This document shows positions 26,917-36,194 of a stretch of DNA of 64,000 bases, in pieces. The position numbers and the translations under genes are program-made. This DNA comes from Ginsengibacter hankyongi (lineage in GTDB: Bacteria > Bacteroidota > Bacteroidia > Chitinophagales > Chitinophagaceae), in the NCBI RefSeq assembly GCF_008710285.1, contig NZ_VYQF01000012.1, positions 1 through 64,000 on the forward strand, read 5' to 3'. The notes beneath the pieces are model-generated. The model was not told where the DNA came from and searched no databases. It saw nothing but the letters and a program-made list of their open reading frames with translations. Position 1 is the first letter of the stretch. Each line of letters opens with the position of its first letter.

Positions 26917-27393
26917 ATGAATGCTCATTCCAATTTTCAACACAGTAACCACTTTTACAGCGGTAATGATGAAACAAACTATCGGCAAGGTTTCCAGGGT
27001 AACCCGGAGCTGGTAAATTTCCCTTCTACCTCAGAAATATTTCATGCCGTACTCGAAAATTCATTTTATGCGAATTTTATAGGTAACGGTGAGGGAAAAA
27101 CGCTTGAGGCTAATGAAACGGTTTGCAGAGTTTTTGGATATACCACAGATGAGATGACAAGGCTTACAACTAAAGACCTTTTTGACACTACAGAAAAGAA
27201 TTATAAAGATTATTTATTTCAACGCAAGTCTTATGGAAGGGCAAAGGCACAAATAACAGCGATAAGAAAAAGCGGCGAACACTTTGCCTGTGAAATTACC
27301 TCGCTTATTTATGTTGATGATACCGGTGAGAGGCGAAGCCTAAATACTATTATTGATATCAGTAAAAATTATTCAAGATCGTTATTTGATTAA
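26917..27393 (+). CDS. Single PAS-domain protein
   Basis: The 158-aa protein consists of one PAS fold at about residues 40-150, with ENSFYANFIGNGEGKTLEANE, VFGYTTDEMTRL and the PAC segment IRKSGEHFACEITSLIYVDD. No output domain is attached, so it would act through partners. It is convergent with an orphan receiver protein 5 bp away. A signalling link between the two is possible but not shown. Confidence 0.8.
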   Translation: MNAHSNFQHSNHFYSGNDETNYRQGFQGNPELVNFPSTSEIFHAVLENSFYANFIGNGEGKTLEANETVCRVFGYTTDEMTRLTTKDLFDTTEKNYKDYLFQRKSYGRAKAQITAIRKSGEHFACEITSLIYVDDTGERRSLNTIIDISKNYSRSLFD

Positions 27394-27398
27394 AAATG

Positions 27399-27788
27399 TT
27401 AGTTGCTAACGGTTCCAGGTTTTTCTTTACAATTGTTTAATACCAATTCTATCTTGTCTACTAAATTATTTATACCAAAAGGTTTTTCTAAAGAATCATC
27501 TGCGCCAAATGAAGCATAATTTTCAAGAGCTTTCGGTGAGGCCGAAAATATGATGATGCATAAATATTTATTCACAATTGATTTTCTGAGTTCTTTACAC
27601 ATTTCCCGTCCGTCTTTACCGGCAAGAAAAATATCTAGAATTAAAAGGTCTGGATTAAAGTCACGTATTTCATTAAAAATGGAATTGCAGTCCTGCAATG
27701 TTTTTACCAGGTATCCCTTTTGTGAAAGGATGATCTCCATTGCCTCTAATAAATCCGTAGAATCATCTACCACCAGCAGTTTATTCAT
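27399..27788 (-). CDS. Stand-alone response-regulator receiver
   Basis: The 129-aa protein is a receiver domain only: acidic pocket VVDDS (residues 6-10), phospho-acceptor Asp in LLILDIFLAGKDG (about residue 53), switch Ser in FSASPKA and Lys in LEKPFG. No DNA-binding or enzymatic output is present, as in CheY/Spo0F-type proteins. No kinase is adjacent; the nearest is at 45723. Its gene converges with the PAS gene. Confidence 0.87.
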   Translation of the reverse strand: MNKLLVVDDSTDLLEAMEIILSQKGYLVKTLQDCNSIFNEIRDFNPDLLILDIFLAGKDGREMCKELRKSIVNKYLCIIIFSASPKALENYASFGADDSLEKPFGINNLVDKIELVLNNCKEKPGTVSN

Positions 27789-27990
27789 ATGCAGTTTTGG
27801 GTGTCTTAGGTACGTAAATATATAAATTTTTAATTATAATTCTTATTTTAAGGTAAATGGATAAATTAAGTATTTCAGCTATAATAAGGAATAAATCCCG
27901 GAGTAACTTATGTGAAAAAATTAATTAAGTGGCCGTGTAAAGTTATTTCTCTTATAAGTCTTTTAATCAGCGGGAGAAAATGATTGGTTG

Positions 27991-28019
27991 TAAATAAAAA
28001 GCCCGCATTGCTGCAGGCT
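27991..28019 (-). terminator. Intrinsic terminator on minus strand
   Basis: AGCCCGC (28000-28006) pairs with GCAGGCT (28013-28019) with one mismatch, giving a 7-bp stem. Read on the minus strand it is followed by TTTTTATTTA, a good U-tract. The nearest minus-strand gene ends at 28490, nearly 500 bp upstream, so the terminator may belong to an unannotated RNA. Confidence 0.5.
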
Positions 28020-28489
28020 TAAAAATTTTAATTCCAGGGTAGGTTATTACAAAAGGATTATCGGATGGATGGATTTCGTTGGTTTAGCTATCCTCAGGTA
28101 TTGGATAAAAGTAGAAGTTGACTGACATCGGATTATTGATTTTCTATTGGATAATTGGATGCTGATTCTTTCAACGGATTTGGATATTTTGATTAATGTT
28201 TGTTTTAACATCAATCAACTTCTGGAACAAAGATAATTGGGCCTCGGCCAATGCGCAAGGGCAGCATTACTCAATCTTTGGTATACTGAATTTACTGAAT
28301 TAGTCGTATAATTACGAAGCAGGAAAATGAAATTATACGTCATTAATAAATAAGGCCATCGCTTCTCCGTTAGCGATAGCCTTTGAAAATTACAATTGAT
28401 TAATGATAAACCGGCAAATTTATACAGAGGTCAGTAATTGATTTGCTTAGGATAAACCTTCGTTTTATTGTATAAATAGATAAATATTG
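28020..28489 (-). other. Gene-free structured region, possible non-coding RNA
   Basis: No open frame of interest is seen. Two inverted repeats lie here: CGTATAATT (28305-28313) with AATTATACG (28331-28339), and GGCcATCGCT (28354-28363) with AGCGATaGCC (28372-28381). Together with the minus-strand terminator at 27991-28019 they outline a possible minus-strand RNA of about 390 nt. The hairpin at 28354-28381 could alternatively end the carboxymuconolactone decarboxylase transcript. I recognise no known RNA family motif. Confidence 0.3.
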
Positions 28490-28960
28490 TTACCCGTTAA
28501 CCAGTTCAGATTCCCTTACTTTATAATTTCCGGGTACTGTACCAAATGATCTTGTAAGCCTGTTCCAGGAATTTATTTGTGCTATAGCCAAAGTGAGGTA
28601 CGCGATTTCCTGCCTGGAGAAATACTTATTGAGCTCATCATGAATACCGTCGCTTTCTTCGTCAGGCGGCAGTTTGGTTAATGTTTCGGCAAAGGCAAAT
28701 ACTGCTTTCTCTTTTGGAGAATAATAAGGCGTTTCTCTCCATGCAGATAAAGAGTAAAGCCTTTTTTCATCTTCACCGGCATGCAGGGCTTCTTTAAAAT
28801 GCATATGCAGGCAATAGGCACAGCTATTAATTTGCGATACCCGGAAGCGCAATAATTCAAGAAGCTTTTTGTCGAGGCCGCTTTTATTTATAAACTGCTC
28901 AACGTTTGTCATAACCTGCGCCATACCTGTGGGCGCATCGCTGTAAGAAATCCTTTCCAT
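28490..28960 (-). CDS. Carboxymuconolactone decarboxylase/AhpD-like protein
   Basis: The ATG at 28960 (MERISYSDAPTGM) gives 156 aa; the earlier in-frame codon at 29017 is TTG and lies across a promoter-like motif. The family signature SCAYCLHMHFKEALHAGED (about residues 50-68) has the CxxC redox pair and the His of AhpD-like peroxidases. It lies directly downstream of an ECF41-type sigma gene. In many genomes the only consistent neighbour and target of ECF41 sigma factors is exactly such a carboxymuconolactone decarboxylase-type gene, so this is its probable regulon. The physiological substrate is unknown. Confidence 0.88.
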   Translation of the reverse strand: MERISYSDAPTGMAQVMTNVEQFINKSGLDKKLLELLRFRVSQINSCAYCLHMHFKEALHAGEDEKRLYSLSAWRETPYYSPKEKAVFAFAETLTKLPPDEESDGIHDELNKYFSRQEIAYLTLAIAQINSWNRLTRSFGTVPGNYKVRESELVNG

Positions 28961-28989
28961 AATCTTTAAATTTTTTGATTCTTTATAAA

Positions 28990-29016
28990 AACAGGTAAGA
29001 GAAAGAAAACGTGACA
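28990..29016 (-). promoter_or_regulatory. Candidate ECF41-type promoter
   Basis: On the minus strand TGTCACG (29016-29010) is followed after 16 bases by TGTT (28993-28990). ECF41 promoters are described as TGTCACA then about 16 bases and CGTC. The -35 element fits in six of seven positions; the -10 element is weaker. It lies 30 bp before the decarboxylase ATG and after the sigma stop. Confidence 0.5.
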
Positions 29017-29032
29017 AGTTTCAAAATTTTTT

Positions 29033-29861
29033 TTAAAGAGATTGCAATTTGTCCGGGTTGCGGATAAAATAAATACGGCTTATATGTCCGTTTTCGAAAT
29101 TAAAAACCTGGCAATTAACTAACGTATTATCGTGGTAATATAACAGAGCGGGTTGATGATTTATATTACTTTTTTTGATGACTATTTCGTTTTTGCTATA
29201 AAACTTCTTATTTATCCCCAATATAAATTTCACAACCTGAGCCCTGCCGGAAACGGGGTTGAGGGCTGCTGAAACTTTGCCTCCGCCATCAGAAATGAGA
29301 ACAATGTCTTTTTGCAATAAATTTTCCAGTTGCCTGGTATCTGCTTTATAAATAACTTCTATATATTTTTCAAGATAGTCATTGGAGATCGAAGCACTAT
29401 CGGTTAGTTTGGGCTCTTTTAATTCTTCTTTGGCCCTGCTAAATATTTTTCGCGAATTTTCTTCAGTTATGCCAAGAACGCTAGCTATCTCTTTATGGTC
29501 ATAATCAAACGCTTCTTTCAAAATGAAAACCGCACGTTGTTTTGCATTAAGATTTTCAAGGAGTACCATTAAGGAATAAGAAAGAATTTCTTTCCTTGTA
29601 ATGTTTGCATCAGCCTTTTCCGTTGCGATAGGCTCCGGCAACCATTCACCGGGATTGGCTTATCAATCGCTTTTGCTTTTCTTTAAGATTGATAGAAAGG
29701 TTAATAACAGTACGAATGAAGTAGGCTTTTTTATTTTCTATTGCATCAATATCCAAAGAGGAGAGCTTCAGGTAGGCATCCTGCACTATATCTTTTGCGT
29801 CTTCATAAGAGCCTAAAATATTATAGGCATAGGTAGTAAGCAATTTCCGGATGTTCTCCAT
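29033..29861 (-). pseudogene. ECF41-type sigma factor interrupted by a +1 frameshift
   Basis: Two frames together encode one sigma-70 family protein. The first (29861 to a TGA at 29646) holds region 2: MENIRKLLTTYAYNILG, DAKDIVQDAYLKL, YFIRTVINLSINL. The second, open through 29656 to 29033, begins NPGEWLPEPIA and holds region 4 (VFILKEAFDYDHKEIASVLG) and a SnoaL-like C-terminal domain. The three ECF41 hallmarks are visible: WLPEP linker, DGGGK, and terminal NPDKL. One extra base near 29650-29656 separates the frames; removing it would restore a protein of about 275 aa. Everything else is well conserved, so the change is recent, or a sequencing error. It lies upstream of its usual partner gene. 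Confidence 0.75.
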
Positions 29862-30020
29862 AAAAAATAATCTAAGGGATGCAAAGATACGGGGGACATT
29901 ATGTTGCGCCATTGGAAGTCGAACAAAGTTTTATTTCACATAAACACTGGTGACGAAGGAAGTTTTTCAAATCACCGCTTATATACAAAAACTGTTACCA
30001 AGCCCAACAAAGATCCCAAC

Positions 30021-30062
30021 TGTCCGTTTTATCCTCAAAAGTGTTCGAATATGGACACTTTT
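30021..30062. promoter_or_regulatory. Inverted-repeat enhancer-like site upstream of the permease pair
   Basis: AAAAGTGT (30037-30044) and ACACTTTT (30055-30062) are perfect complements around 10 bases. The half-site core GTGTTCG/GTGTCCA recurs a third time as TGTCCG at 30021-30026. The cluster is 50-90 bp upstream of a sigma-54-like promoter, the normal location for an activator of the NtrC type. Confidence 0.5.
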
Positions 30063-30110
30063 AAAAATGGCATTTATAAACAAGTTATTCTTTATCAAGA
30101 AAATATATCA

Positions 30111-30126
30111 TTGGTACATTGGTTGA
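30111..30126 (+). promoter_or_regulatory. Candidate sigma-54 (-24/-12) promoter
   Basis: TTGGTACATTGGTTGA matches the YTGGCACGNNNNTTGC consensus at the -24 TGG.AC and -12 TTG, with GA in place of GC at the last two positions. It lies 39 bp before the permease ATG at 30166 and downstream of an inverted-repeat cluster. Confidence 0.45.
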
Positions 30127-30165
30127 AAAGTATTGGCAGGTATTATCTATTTCAAACAAATATTC

Positions 30166-32523
30166 ATGATCAAAAATTATTTTAAAATTGCCTGGAGAAA
30201 TTTATTCAGGAATAAAGGTTTCTCATTAACCAATCTTTTAGGGCTTACGATCGGGATGACCTGCGCTATTTTAATCTTCCTATGGGTTAAAGATGAATTG
30301 TCTTATAATAAATCTCAAAAAAATTATAATGAGATCTATAAGATAATGGCCAATCGAAATTTTAATAATCAAATCTTTACTGATCCAAGTATGGTTTTGC
30401 CTTTGGCGGAAGCAATAGAAAACAATATTCCGCAGATAAAGCATGCAGTGGTAACTACTTATCCTTCTTCCATAAACATTACTTATGGAGAAATGAAATT
30501 AAAAAAGACCGGCTATACCGTTAGTACCCATTTTTTTGATGTTTTCTCAGTAAAATTTATTGAGGGAAATGCTGCAAGAGCTATTGCTGATCCTTCATCT
30601 ATTGTACTAACTCAATCTGCTGCTAAGGCCATATTTGGCAATGCGGACCCGATAAATAAAGTCGTAAAAATTGATAATAATCATAATGCAAAAGTTACCG
30701 CAGTAGTTGCTGACATGCCGGGTAATACCACAATGCAATTTGGTTACATAATTCCTTTTAATTATTCAAATGAAGATGTGAAGCATGCCATGACTGAATG
30801 GGTGAATTCATCATGGCAGGTGTATGTACAAACTTTACCAGGAGCAAACATTGCAGCAATAGAGAAAAGAATAAATGCCATAAAATATCAACATGATCCT
30901 AACGATAAAAAGATAAGCACCTATTTTGCCTTCCCGATGAGTAGATGGAGGCTGTACAGCGATTTTAAAGATGGAAAAAATGTAGGCGGCATGATAGAAT
31001 ATGTGAGGATGTTTACGATTATCGCGATTATCATTTTACTTATCGCCTGTGTAAATTTTATGAACCTTTCCACAGCCCGCTCAGAAAAGAGAGCCAAAGA
31101 AGTTGGTATAAGAAAAACATTAGGCTCAGGCAAAAAACAATTGGTATTACAATTCTTTTTTGAATCAATAATTCTTACTTTTATATCATTCGCTTTTTCA
31201 ATTCTGGCTGTTTATTTATTGCTTCCATCATTTAATGTTTTAGTTGATAAACAGCTTGCGTTAGATATTGCGCAACCCGTTTTTTGGTTAGGTGCATTGG
31301 CAATTATTTTATTTACCGGCGTTGTTGCCGGTAGTTATCCTGCTTTATATTTATCATCTTTTAACCCTGTGAAGGTTTTAAAAGGAACTTTTGTTGCAGG
31401 AAAAAATGCAGTGTTACCAAGACACGTATTAATTGTTCTTCAGTTTATAATTTCTATTTTATTAATCTCGGGAACCATAATAGTTTACCAGCAAATTAAC
31501 TTGATTAAGAACCGTGATGTGGGTTATAATCCAAATAACCTTATAACAATTCCCGGCACAGACGATACACAAAAGAATTTTACTGTAATAAAACAGGAGC
31601 TGTTGCAAACAGGAATGATCAATTCAGTAACAAGAACGATGTCACCCATTACTGAAGTATGGTGGAAGTCTCCGTCGCCGGACTGGGAGGGTAAACCAGC
31701 TAACACGAATATGATTTTTTCAGGGTTAACAACCGACAATGATTTTGTAAAAACAATGGGCATCAAAATGATTGAGGGAAAAGATTTTTCAGGAACACCG
31801 GCTGATTCATCTTCGATGTTGCTTAACAAAGCGGCTGTGGAAGCTATGGGTTTAAAAAATCCCATAGGTATGAAAATGCATTCCCGCAAAGATTATACGG
31901 TTATTGGAGTAACAGATAATATAGTAATGGAGTCACCTTTCAAGCCGGTTGACCCCATGATGATTTATTATAACCCTGAGAACTCCGGCTTCATAAGCAT
32001 TCGTTTAAATAACGGAGTACAACCTCAAAAAGCACTGGCTTCTATTGAAACAATTTTTAAAAAATATAATCCGGCTTATTCGTTCGAATACCAGTTTGTT
32101 GATAAGGAATTTGGAAAGAAATTCCTGGCGGAAGAATTAATCAGTAGGCTTAGTAACATTTTTGCAGCATTAGCTATTTTCATTTGTTGCATTGGTTTGG
32201 CCGGCCTCGCAGCTTTCACCATTGAAAAGAGAATACGTGAAATCGGGATAAGAAAAGTATTAGGAGCCTCGGTACAACAATTGTTATTGCTTATTTCAAA
32301 AGAATTTTTAAAACTTGTTTTAATCGCTTTTGTAATTGCAGTTCCGCTAACATGGTGGTTTATGCATAACTGGTTGCAGAAATATGAATATCGCACCACC
32401 ATTAGCGTGTGGATGTTTACTATAGTTGGATTGGTTATTATGGCATTGACATTAATTGTGGTAAGCATTAATACAATGAGTGCTGCATTGCGTAACCCTA
32501 TTAAAAGTTTAAGAACAGAATAA
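30166..32523 (+). CDS. MacB/FtsX-type ABC transporter permease (copy 1)
   Basis: The ATG at 30166 (MIKNYFKIAWRNLFRNKGF) gives 785 aa. The layout is an N-terminal membrane helix, a MacB periplasmic core domain, three helices with the FtsX motif (RAKEVGIRKTLGSGKKQLVLQF at about 310, shortened here to RAKEVGIRKTLGSG), a second periplasmic domain, and a final FtsX block (IREIGIRKVLGASVQQLLLL, TMSAALRNPIKSLRTE). This doubled form is frequent in Bacteroidota and needs a separate ATPase, none of which is adjacent. Substrates are unknown; homologues in MacB-type systems move peptides or lipoproteins or act as mechanotransmitters. A candidate sigma-54 promoter precedes it. Confidence 0.88.
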   Translation: MIKNYFKIAWRNLFRNKGFSLTNLLGLTIGMTCAILIFLWVKDELSYNKSQKNYNEIYKIMANRNFNNQIFTDPSMVLPLAEAIENNIPQIKHAVVTTYPSSINITYGEMKLKKTGYTVSTHFFDVFSVKFIEGNAARAIADPSSIVLTQSAAKAIFGNADPINKVVKIDNNHNAKVTAVVADMPGNTTMQFGYIIPFNYSNEDVKHAMTEWVNSSWQVYVQTLPGANIAAIEKRINAIKYQHDPNDKKISTYFAFPMSRWRLYSDFKDGKNVGGMIEYVRMFTIIAIIILLIACVNFMNLSTARSEKRAKEVGIRKTLGSGKKQLVLQFFFESIILTFISFAFSILAVYLLLPSFNVLVDKQLALDIAQPVFWLGALAIILFTGVVAGSYPALYLSSFNPVKVLKGTFVAGKNAVLPRHVLIVLQFIISILLISGTIIVYQQINLIKNRDVGYNPNNLITIPGTDDTQKNFTVIKQELLQTGMINSVTRTMSPITEVWWKSPSPDWEGKPANTNMIFSGLTTDNDFVKTMGIKMIEGKDFSGTPADSSSMLLNKAAVEAMGLKNPIGMKMHSRKDYTVIGVTDNIVMESPFKPVDPMMIYYNPENSGFISIRLNNGVQPQKALASIETIFKKYNPAYSFEYQFVDKEFGKKFLAEELISRLSNIFAALAIFICCIGLAGLAAFTIEKRIREIGIRKVLGASVQQLLLLISKEFLKLVLIAFVIAVPLTWWFMHNWLQKYEYRTTISVWMFTIVGLVIMALTLIVVSINTMSAALRNPIKSLRTE

Positions 32524-32534
32524 TATTTTGAACC

Positions 32535-34970
32535 ATGATAAAAAATTATTTCAAAATTGCCTGGCGTAACCTGGTGAAATATAAATTCATCTCGTTCATT
32601 AATTTGTTTGGACTAACGGTTGGGCTTACCTGCTGTTTGCTGATAACAACCTATATATTGAATGAATTAAGCTATGACCGTTACAATAAAAATGCAGAAA
32701 ACATTTATCGTGTTACGCGAAGTTTTAATAATAAGGATGGGGTTGTTTCATTGAACCTGAGTACCATATCACCACCGTTTGGATACTATTTTCCAACAGA
32801 TTTTCCCGAGATACAAAAAATGACGAGGCTGTTGAATAATGGAACAACGCCATTAAAGTATAAAGAGAAACTTATTAATGAGCCTGATGTTTATTTTGCT
32901 GATGAAAACCTGTTTGATGTTTTTACGCTCAAAGTTTTGGAAGGTGATCCAAAAACTGCATTGAAAGAACCTTTTAGTGTAATGATGAGCGAAGATGTTG
33001 CGAAAAAATATTTTGGCAATGAAGATCCCATGAACAAAGTTTTAAGAGCTAATAACCAGTTCGATGTTAAGGTTACGGGTGTCTATAGGGCATTTCCAAC
33101 AAATTCTCACATGCATCCGGGTATATTGGTTTCATTCAATACGTTGAAAGATTCTGCGGTATATGGAGCTGAAAACCTGCGAACCAACTGGGGTAATAAT
33201 TCTTTTTTTACTTTTATCGTTTTGCCTCAGCATTATGATCCGAAAAAACTGGTGGCACAATTTCCTGCATTTGTTGACCGTCACATGGACCATAAAGATT
33301 ATAACGGCGACCTGCCTTCCAAATACACGAAAATCGGTTTACAAAAATTAACTGATATTCATTTATACTCGCATACTGATTATGAGGCAGAGCCTAACGG
33401 CGATATTAACCGGGTTTATATTTTCTCCGCAATAGCCCTGTTTATTTTATTAATTGCATGCATTAATTACATGAACTTATCAAGCGCACGTTCGGCATTG
33501 CGTGCCAAGGAAATAGGAATAAGAAAAGTAATTGGCGCAAGAACAAAAGAATTGATATTCCAGTTCCTCAGCGAATCTGTTTTAATAACATGGGCATCTA
33601 TATTAATAGCATTTGCGCTTTTATACTTTACACTTCCGTGGCTTAATAAAATTTCAGAACAGCAATTGTCTGTTTCGATTTTAATGAAGTGGCAGGTGTT
33701 AATTCCATTATTTCTTACACCATTTATTGTAGGCATTATATCAGGATTATATCCTGCATTATTTATGTCATCTTTTCAACCGGTAAAAACATTAAAAGGA
33801 TTATTTAAAGCAGGCGGACGCAGCATATCATTCAGGAAAGTTTTGGTGGTTACACAGTTTGCTATTTCTATTGTGCTTATTATAACAACCATTATTGTTT
33901 TTCAGCAGTTGCACTACATGCAGGAAACTTCACTTGGTTACGATAAAGAACATATCATTACGTTACCCTATTATAATTCTATCAATAACCAATATGAAAC
34001 ATTCAGGAATGATTTGATGCAGAACCCTGATATCAAAGATGTCACTCGTTCATCGCGAACTCCTACAGGCAGGTTGTTAGATGCGATGGGCGCTTCTACT
34101 ATGGTTGGTGATTCAATGACTCCTGTTACTGCGAACATAAAGTATGTAGCAGCCGATTATGATTTTATTCCCACCTATCGAATTCATGTAATCGCGGGAA
34201 GAAATTTTTCAAGGGCTTACGGTACCGATACGTCTAATTTTATTTTGAATGAGGCGGCAATCAAAGCAATAGGCTGGAAGTCGCCACAGGAAGCGGTTGG
34301 CAAAGATTTTAAATATGCGGGTATAACAGGTCATGTAATTGGGGTTATCGGAGATTTTCATTTTGAATCTTTGCGGCAAGCAATTGTTCCGATCGTTTTA
34401 ATAAATCCTCCAACTACACCTACACAATCTTTTTTTAATGCGTTGTCTATAAAAGTTTCCGGTCATAATATGCCGGCAGCATTGGCATCCGTTCAAAAAA
34501 CCTGGCAAAAGTATCTTCCTGAAATACCATACCAATATACTTTTCTCGACGAAAGGTATTCAAAGTTGTATGAGGCGGAACAGCGTCAGGGAACCATCTT
34601 TACCATCTTTGCCTGTATAGCCATTTTCATTGCATGCCTGGGGTTATTTGGCTTATCTGCATTTGAAATTACACAACGTATAAAGGAAATTGGAGTTCGT
34701 AAAGTGTTGGGTGCAAATGTAAGTTCTATCATTACATTGCTTGCAAAAGAATTCATAAAACTAATACTAATTGCTGCTGTTTTAGGGTGTGCTATTGCAT
34801 GGTATGCAATGAGGCATTGGCTGCAGGATTTTGCTTATCGTGTTAGTATTCATTGGTGGGTATTTCTTTTGTCAACCTTTCTTGCACTAATTGTTGCATT
34901 ATTTACCGTTAGCTTCCAGGCAATAAAGGCCGCGGTTGCAAACCCTGTGAAGAGTTTGCGAAGTGAGTAA
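32535..34970 (+). CDS. MacB/FtsX-type ABC transporter permease (copy 2)
   Basis: The 811-aa protein starts MIKNYFKIAWRNLVKYKFI, 11 bp after copy 1, and has the same domain order: membrane helix, MacB core, FtsX block with LRAKEIGIRKVIGARTKELI, second periplasmic domain and a C-terminal FtsX block (IKEIGVRKVLGANVSSIITL, KAAVANPVKSLRSE). The two share organisation and end motifs but differ throughout, so the duplication is old. They could form a heterodimer. The gene is the last of its transcript. Confidence 0.88.
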   Translation: MIKNYFKIAWRNLVKYKFISFINLFGLTVGLTCCLLITTYILNELSYDRYNKNAENIYRVTRSFNNKDGVVSLNLSTISPPFGYYFPTDFPEIQKMTRLLNNGTTPLKYKEKLINEPDVYFADENLFDVFTLKVLEGDPKTALKEPFSVMMSEDVAKKYFGNEDPMNKVLRANNQFDVKVTGVYRAFPTNSHMHPGILVSFNTLKDSAVYGAENLRTNWGNNSFFTFIVLPQHYDPKKLVAQFPAFVDRHMDHKDYNGDLPSKYTKIGLQKLTDIHLYSHTDYEAEPNGDINRVYIFSAIALFILLIACINYMNLSSARSALRAKEIGIRKVIGARTKELIFQFLSESVLITWASILIAFALLYFTLPWLNKISEQQLSVSILMKWQVLIPLFLTPFIVGIISGLYPALFMSSFQPVKTLKGLFKAGGRSISFRKVLVVTQFAISIVLIITTIIVFQQLHYMQETSLGYDKEHIITLPYYNSINNQYETFRNDLMQNPDIKDVTRSSRTPTGRLLDAMGASTMVGDSMTPVTANIKYVAADYDFIPTYRIHVIAGRNFSRAYGTDTSNFILNEAAIKAIGWKSPQEAVGKDFKYAGITGHVIGVIGDFHFESLRQAIVPIVLINPPTTPTQSFFNALSIKVSGHNMPAALASVQKTWQKYLPEIPYQYTFLDERYSKLYEAEQRQGTIFTIFACIAIFIACLGLFGLSAFEITQRIKEIGVRKVLGANVSSIITLLAKEFIKLILIAAVLGCAIAWYAMRHWLQDFAYRVSIHWWVFLLSTFLALIVALFTVSFQAIKAAVANPVKSLRSE

Positions 34971-35154
34971 ATAAATTATTAAATGTTGCTGCGATTCTGA
35001 AGCTTATAACTAACGCTAATGGGCAACCGCAATAAATAAACTGTTTCATTAAGCTAAAACTATTTATTTAAACGGTGCATGCAGAAGTTTAATTCGCGTT
35101 TGGAATTATACAATTATTAATATTGCGGATTGAGTATTGAACGAATCTTTGGAT

Positions 35155-35760
35155 TCACTTCTTCTTCAACTCCTCTATCCGGATGTTTTTCCAGCTCACT
35201 TTTATGCCGCCGCCTTCATGTATCTGTAAAGCGATAAAGCCTTCGCCCTGCCCGATCTTTTCATCTTTTATATAACACATGCGGTGCCCGTTGAGCCAGG
35301 TGGTTACTTCATCTCCATCGGCTTTTATTTTATAGGTATTCCACATGCCCATTTTCAAATATTTCTCATCTTTTTTTTTAGGCTGAATAAGCCAGCCTCT
35401 TCCATACGATTCATAAATACCACCTGTGTGCATGCCGGGTGGTGCCACTTCTGCCTGCCAGCCGCTGATTTTTACACCCTCGGGTATTTGCGAACGGAAA
35501 AAGACGCCACTGTTACCATTCGCATCTTGTTTAAACTCCAACGTAAGAATGAAGTTTTTATAATTTTTATCAGTAGATAAATAACCGTATTGCTTATCGG
35601 GCCCGCTTTCACAAATTAGCAGCCCGTCTTTTACATACCACTTTTCAGTGCCATGAATGGTCCACCCGTTAAGGTCTTTACCATTAAAAAGTTTTTTATT
35701 TTGCTGGGCATTTGTACAAAAACCCAGACAAATAAATGCGTAGAGAAAGATAAATTTCAT
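35155..35760 (-). CDS. Secreted DUF1080 (3-keto-disaccharide hydrolase-like) protein
   Basis: The ATG at 35760 (MKFIFLYAFICLGFCTNAQ) supplies a signal peptide, giving 201 aa; the earlier in-frame start would bury it. The DUF1080 fold is clear: LFNGKDLNGWTIHGTEKWYV, FRSQIPEGVKISGWQAEVAP, GMWNTYKIKADGDEVTTWLN, and IALQIHEGGGIKVSWKNIRI at the C-terminus. The fold is a concanavalin-like beta sandwich. Some members cleave 3-keto-glycosides, acting after glucose-3-dehydrogenases; many are unassigned. No dehydrogenase of that kind is beside it. Confidence 0.88.
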   Translation of the reverse strand: MKFIFLYAFICLGFCTNAQQNKKLFNGKDLNGWTIHGTEKWYVKDGLLICESGPDKQYGYLSTDKNYKNFILTLEFKQDANGNSGVFFRSQIPEGVKISGWQAEVAPPGMHTGGIYESYGRGWLIQPKKKDEKYLKMGMWNTYKIKADGDEVTTWLNGHRMCYIKDEKIGQGEGFIALQIHEGGGIKVSWKNIRIEELKKK

Positions 35761-35857
35761 GGAAAATGTTTTTACGAATATAAGGAAAGGAGCGCTTGTT
35801 GTACACAGATAGGGTTGAGTCGCCATCAGGATCTTTAATTCCGTAAATTTTTACTTT

Positions 35858-36055
35858 TTAAATCTTAATAAACAATCCATCATAAGGATAGCCTTCTTCT
35901 TCATGAGTCTCAAGCAGAATTAAAGATTGTTTATAAAGGTTTTTACATGTATTCGTGCATGTTAGTTTGCATATTGATGATTCGCTTTTAATGATCAGGC
36001 TGGTGAAACAACAAAAAGTAAGAATGAACACGCGTAACCGGAATATCTTTTTCAT
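35858..36055 (-). CDS. Small exported protein of unknown function
   Basis: The ATG at 36055 (MKKIFRLRVFILTFCCFTSL) encodes 65 aa with a signal-peptide-like N-terminus. The mature part has paired cysteines in SICKLTCTNTCKNL, which could form disulfides. No family is recognised. It is transcribed toward DUF1080 and divergently from the MocR regulator. Confidence 0.45.
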   Translation of the reverse strand: MKKIFRLRVFILTFCCFTSLIIKSESSICKLTCTNTCKNLYKQSLILLETHEEEGYPYDGLFIKI

Positions 36056-36194
36056 AACAATAGGTTTAATTAGGCTTTGGTTTGTGCTGCACGAATGCAA
36101 TTATGCAAATAATATTTCAAAACCCAATGCAAACCTATTATAATAATGGGTAATTTTACAGGTCATTATTCATATATATTATAGAACCATTATT

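Noticed and set aside
29901-30185. Plus-strand open frame of 94 codons upstream of the permease pair
   Set aside because: It covers the inverted repeat and promoter-like site and has no protein-like pattern.
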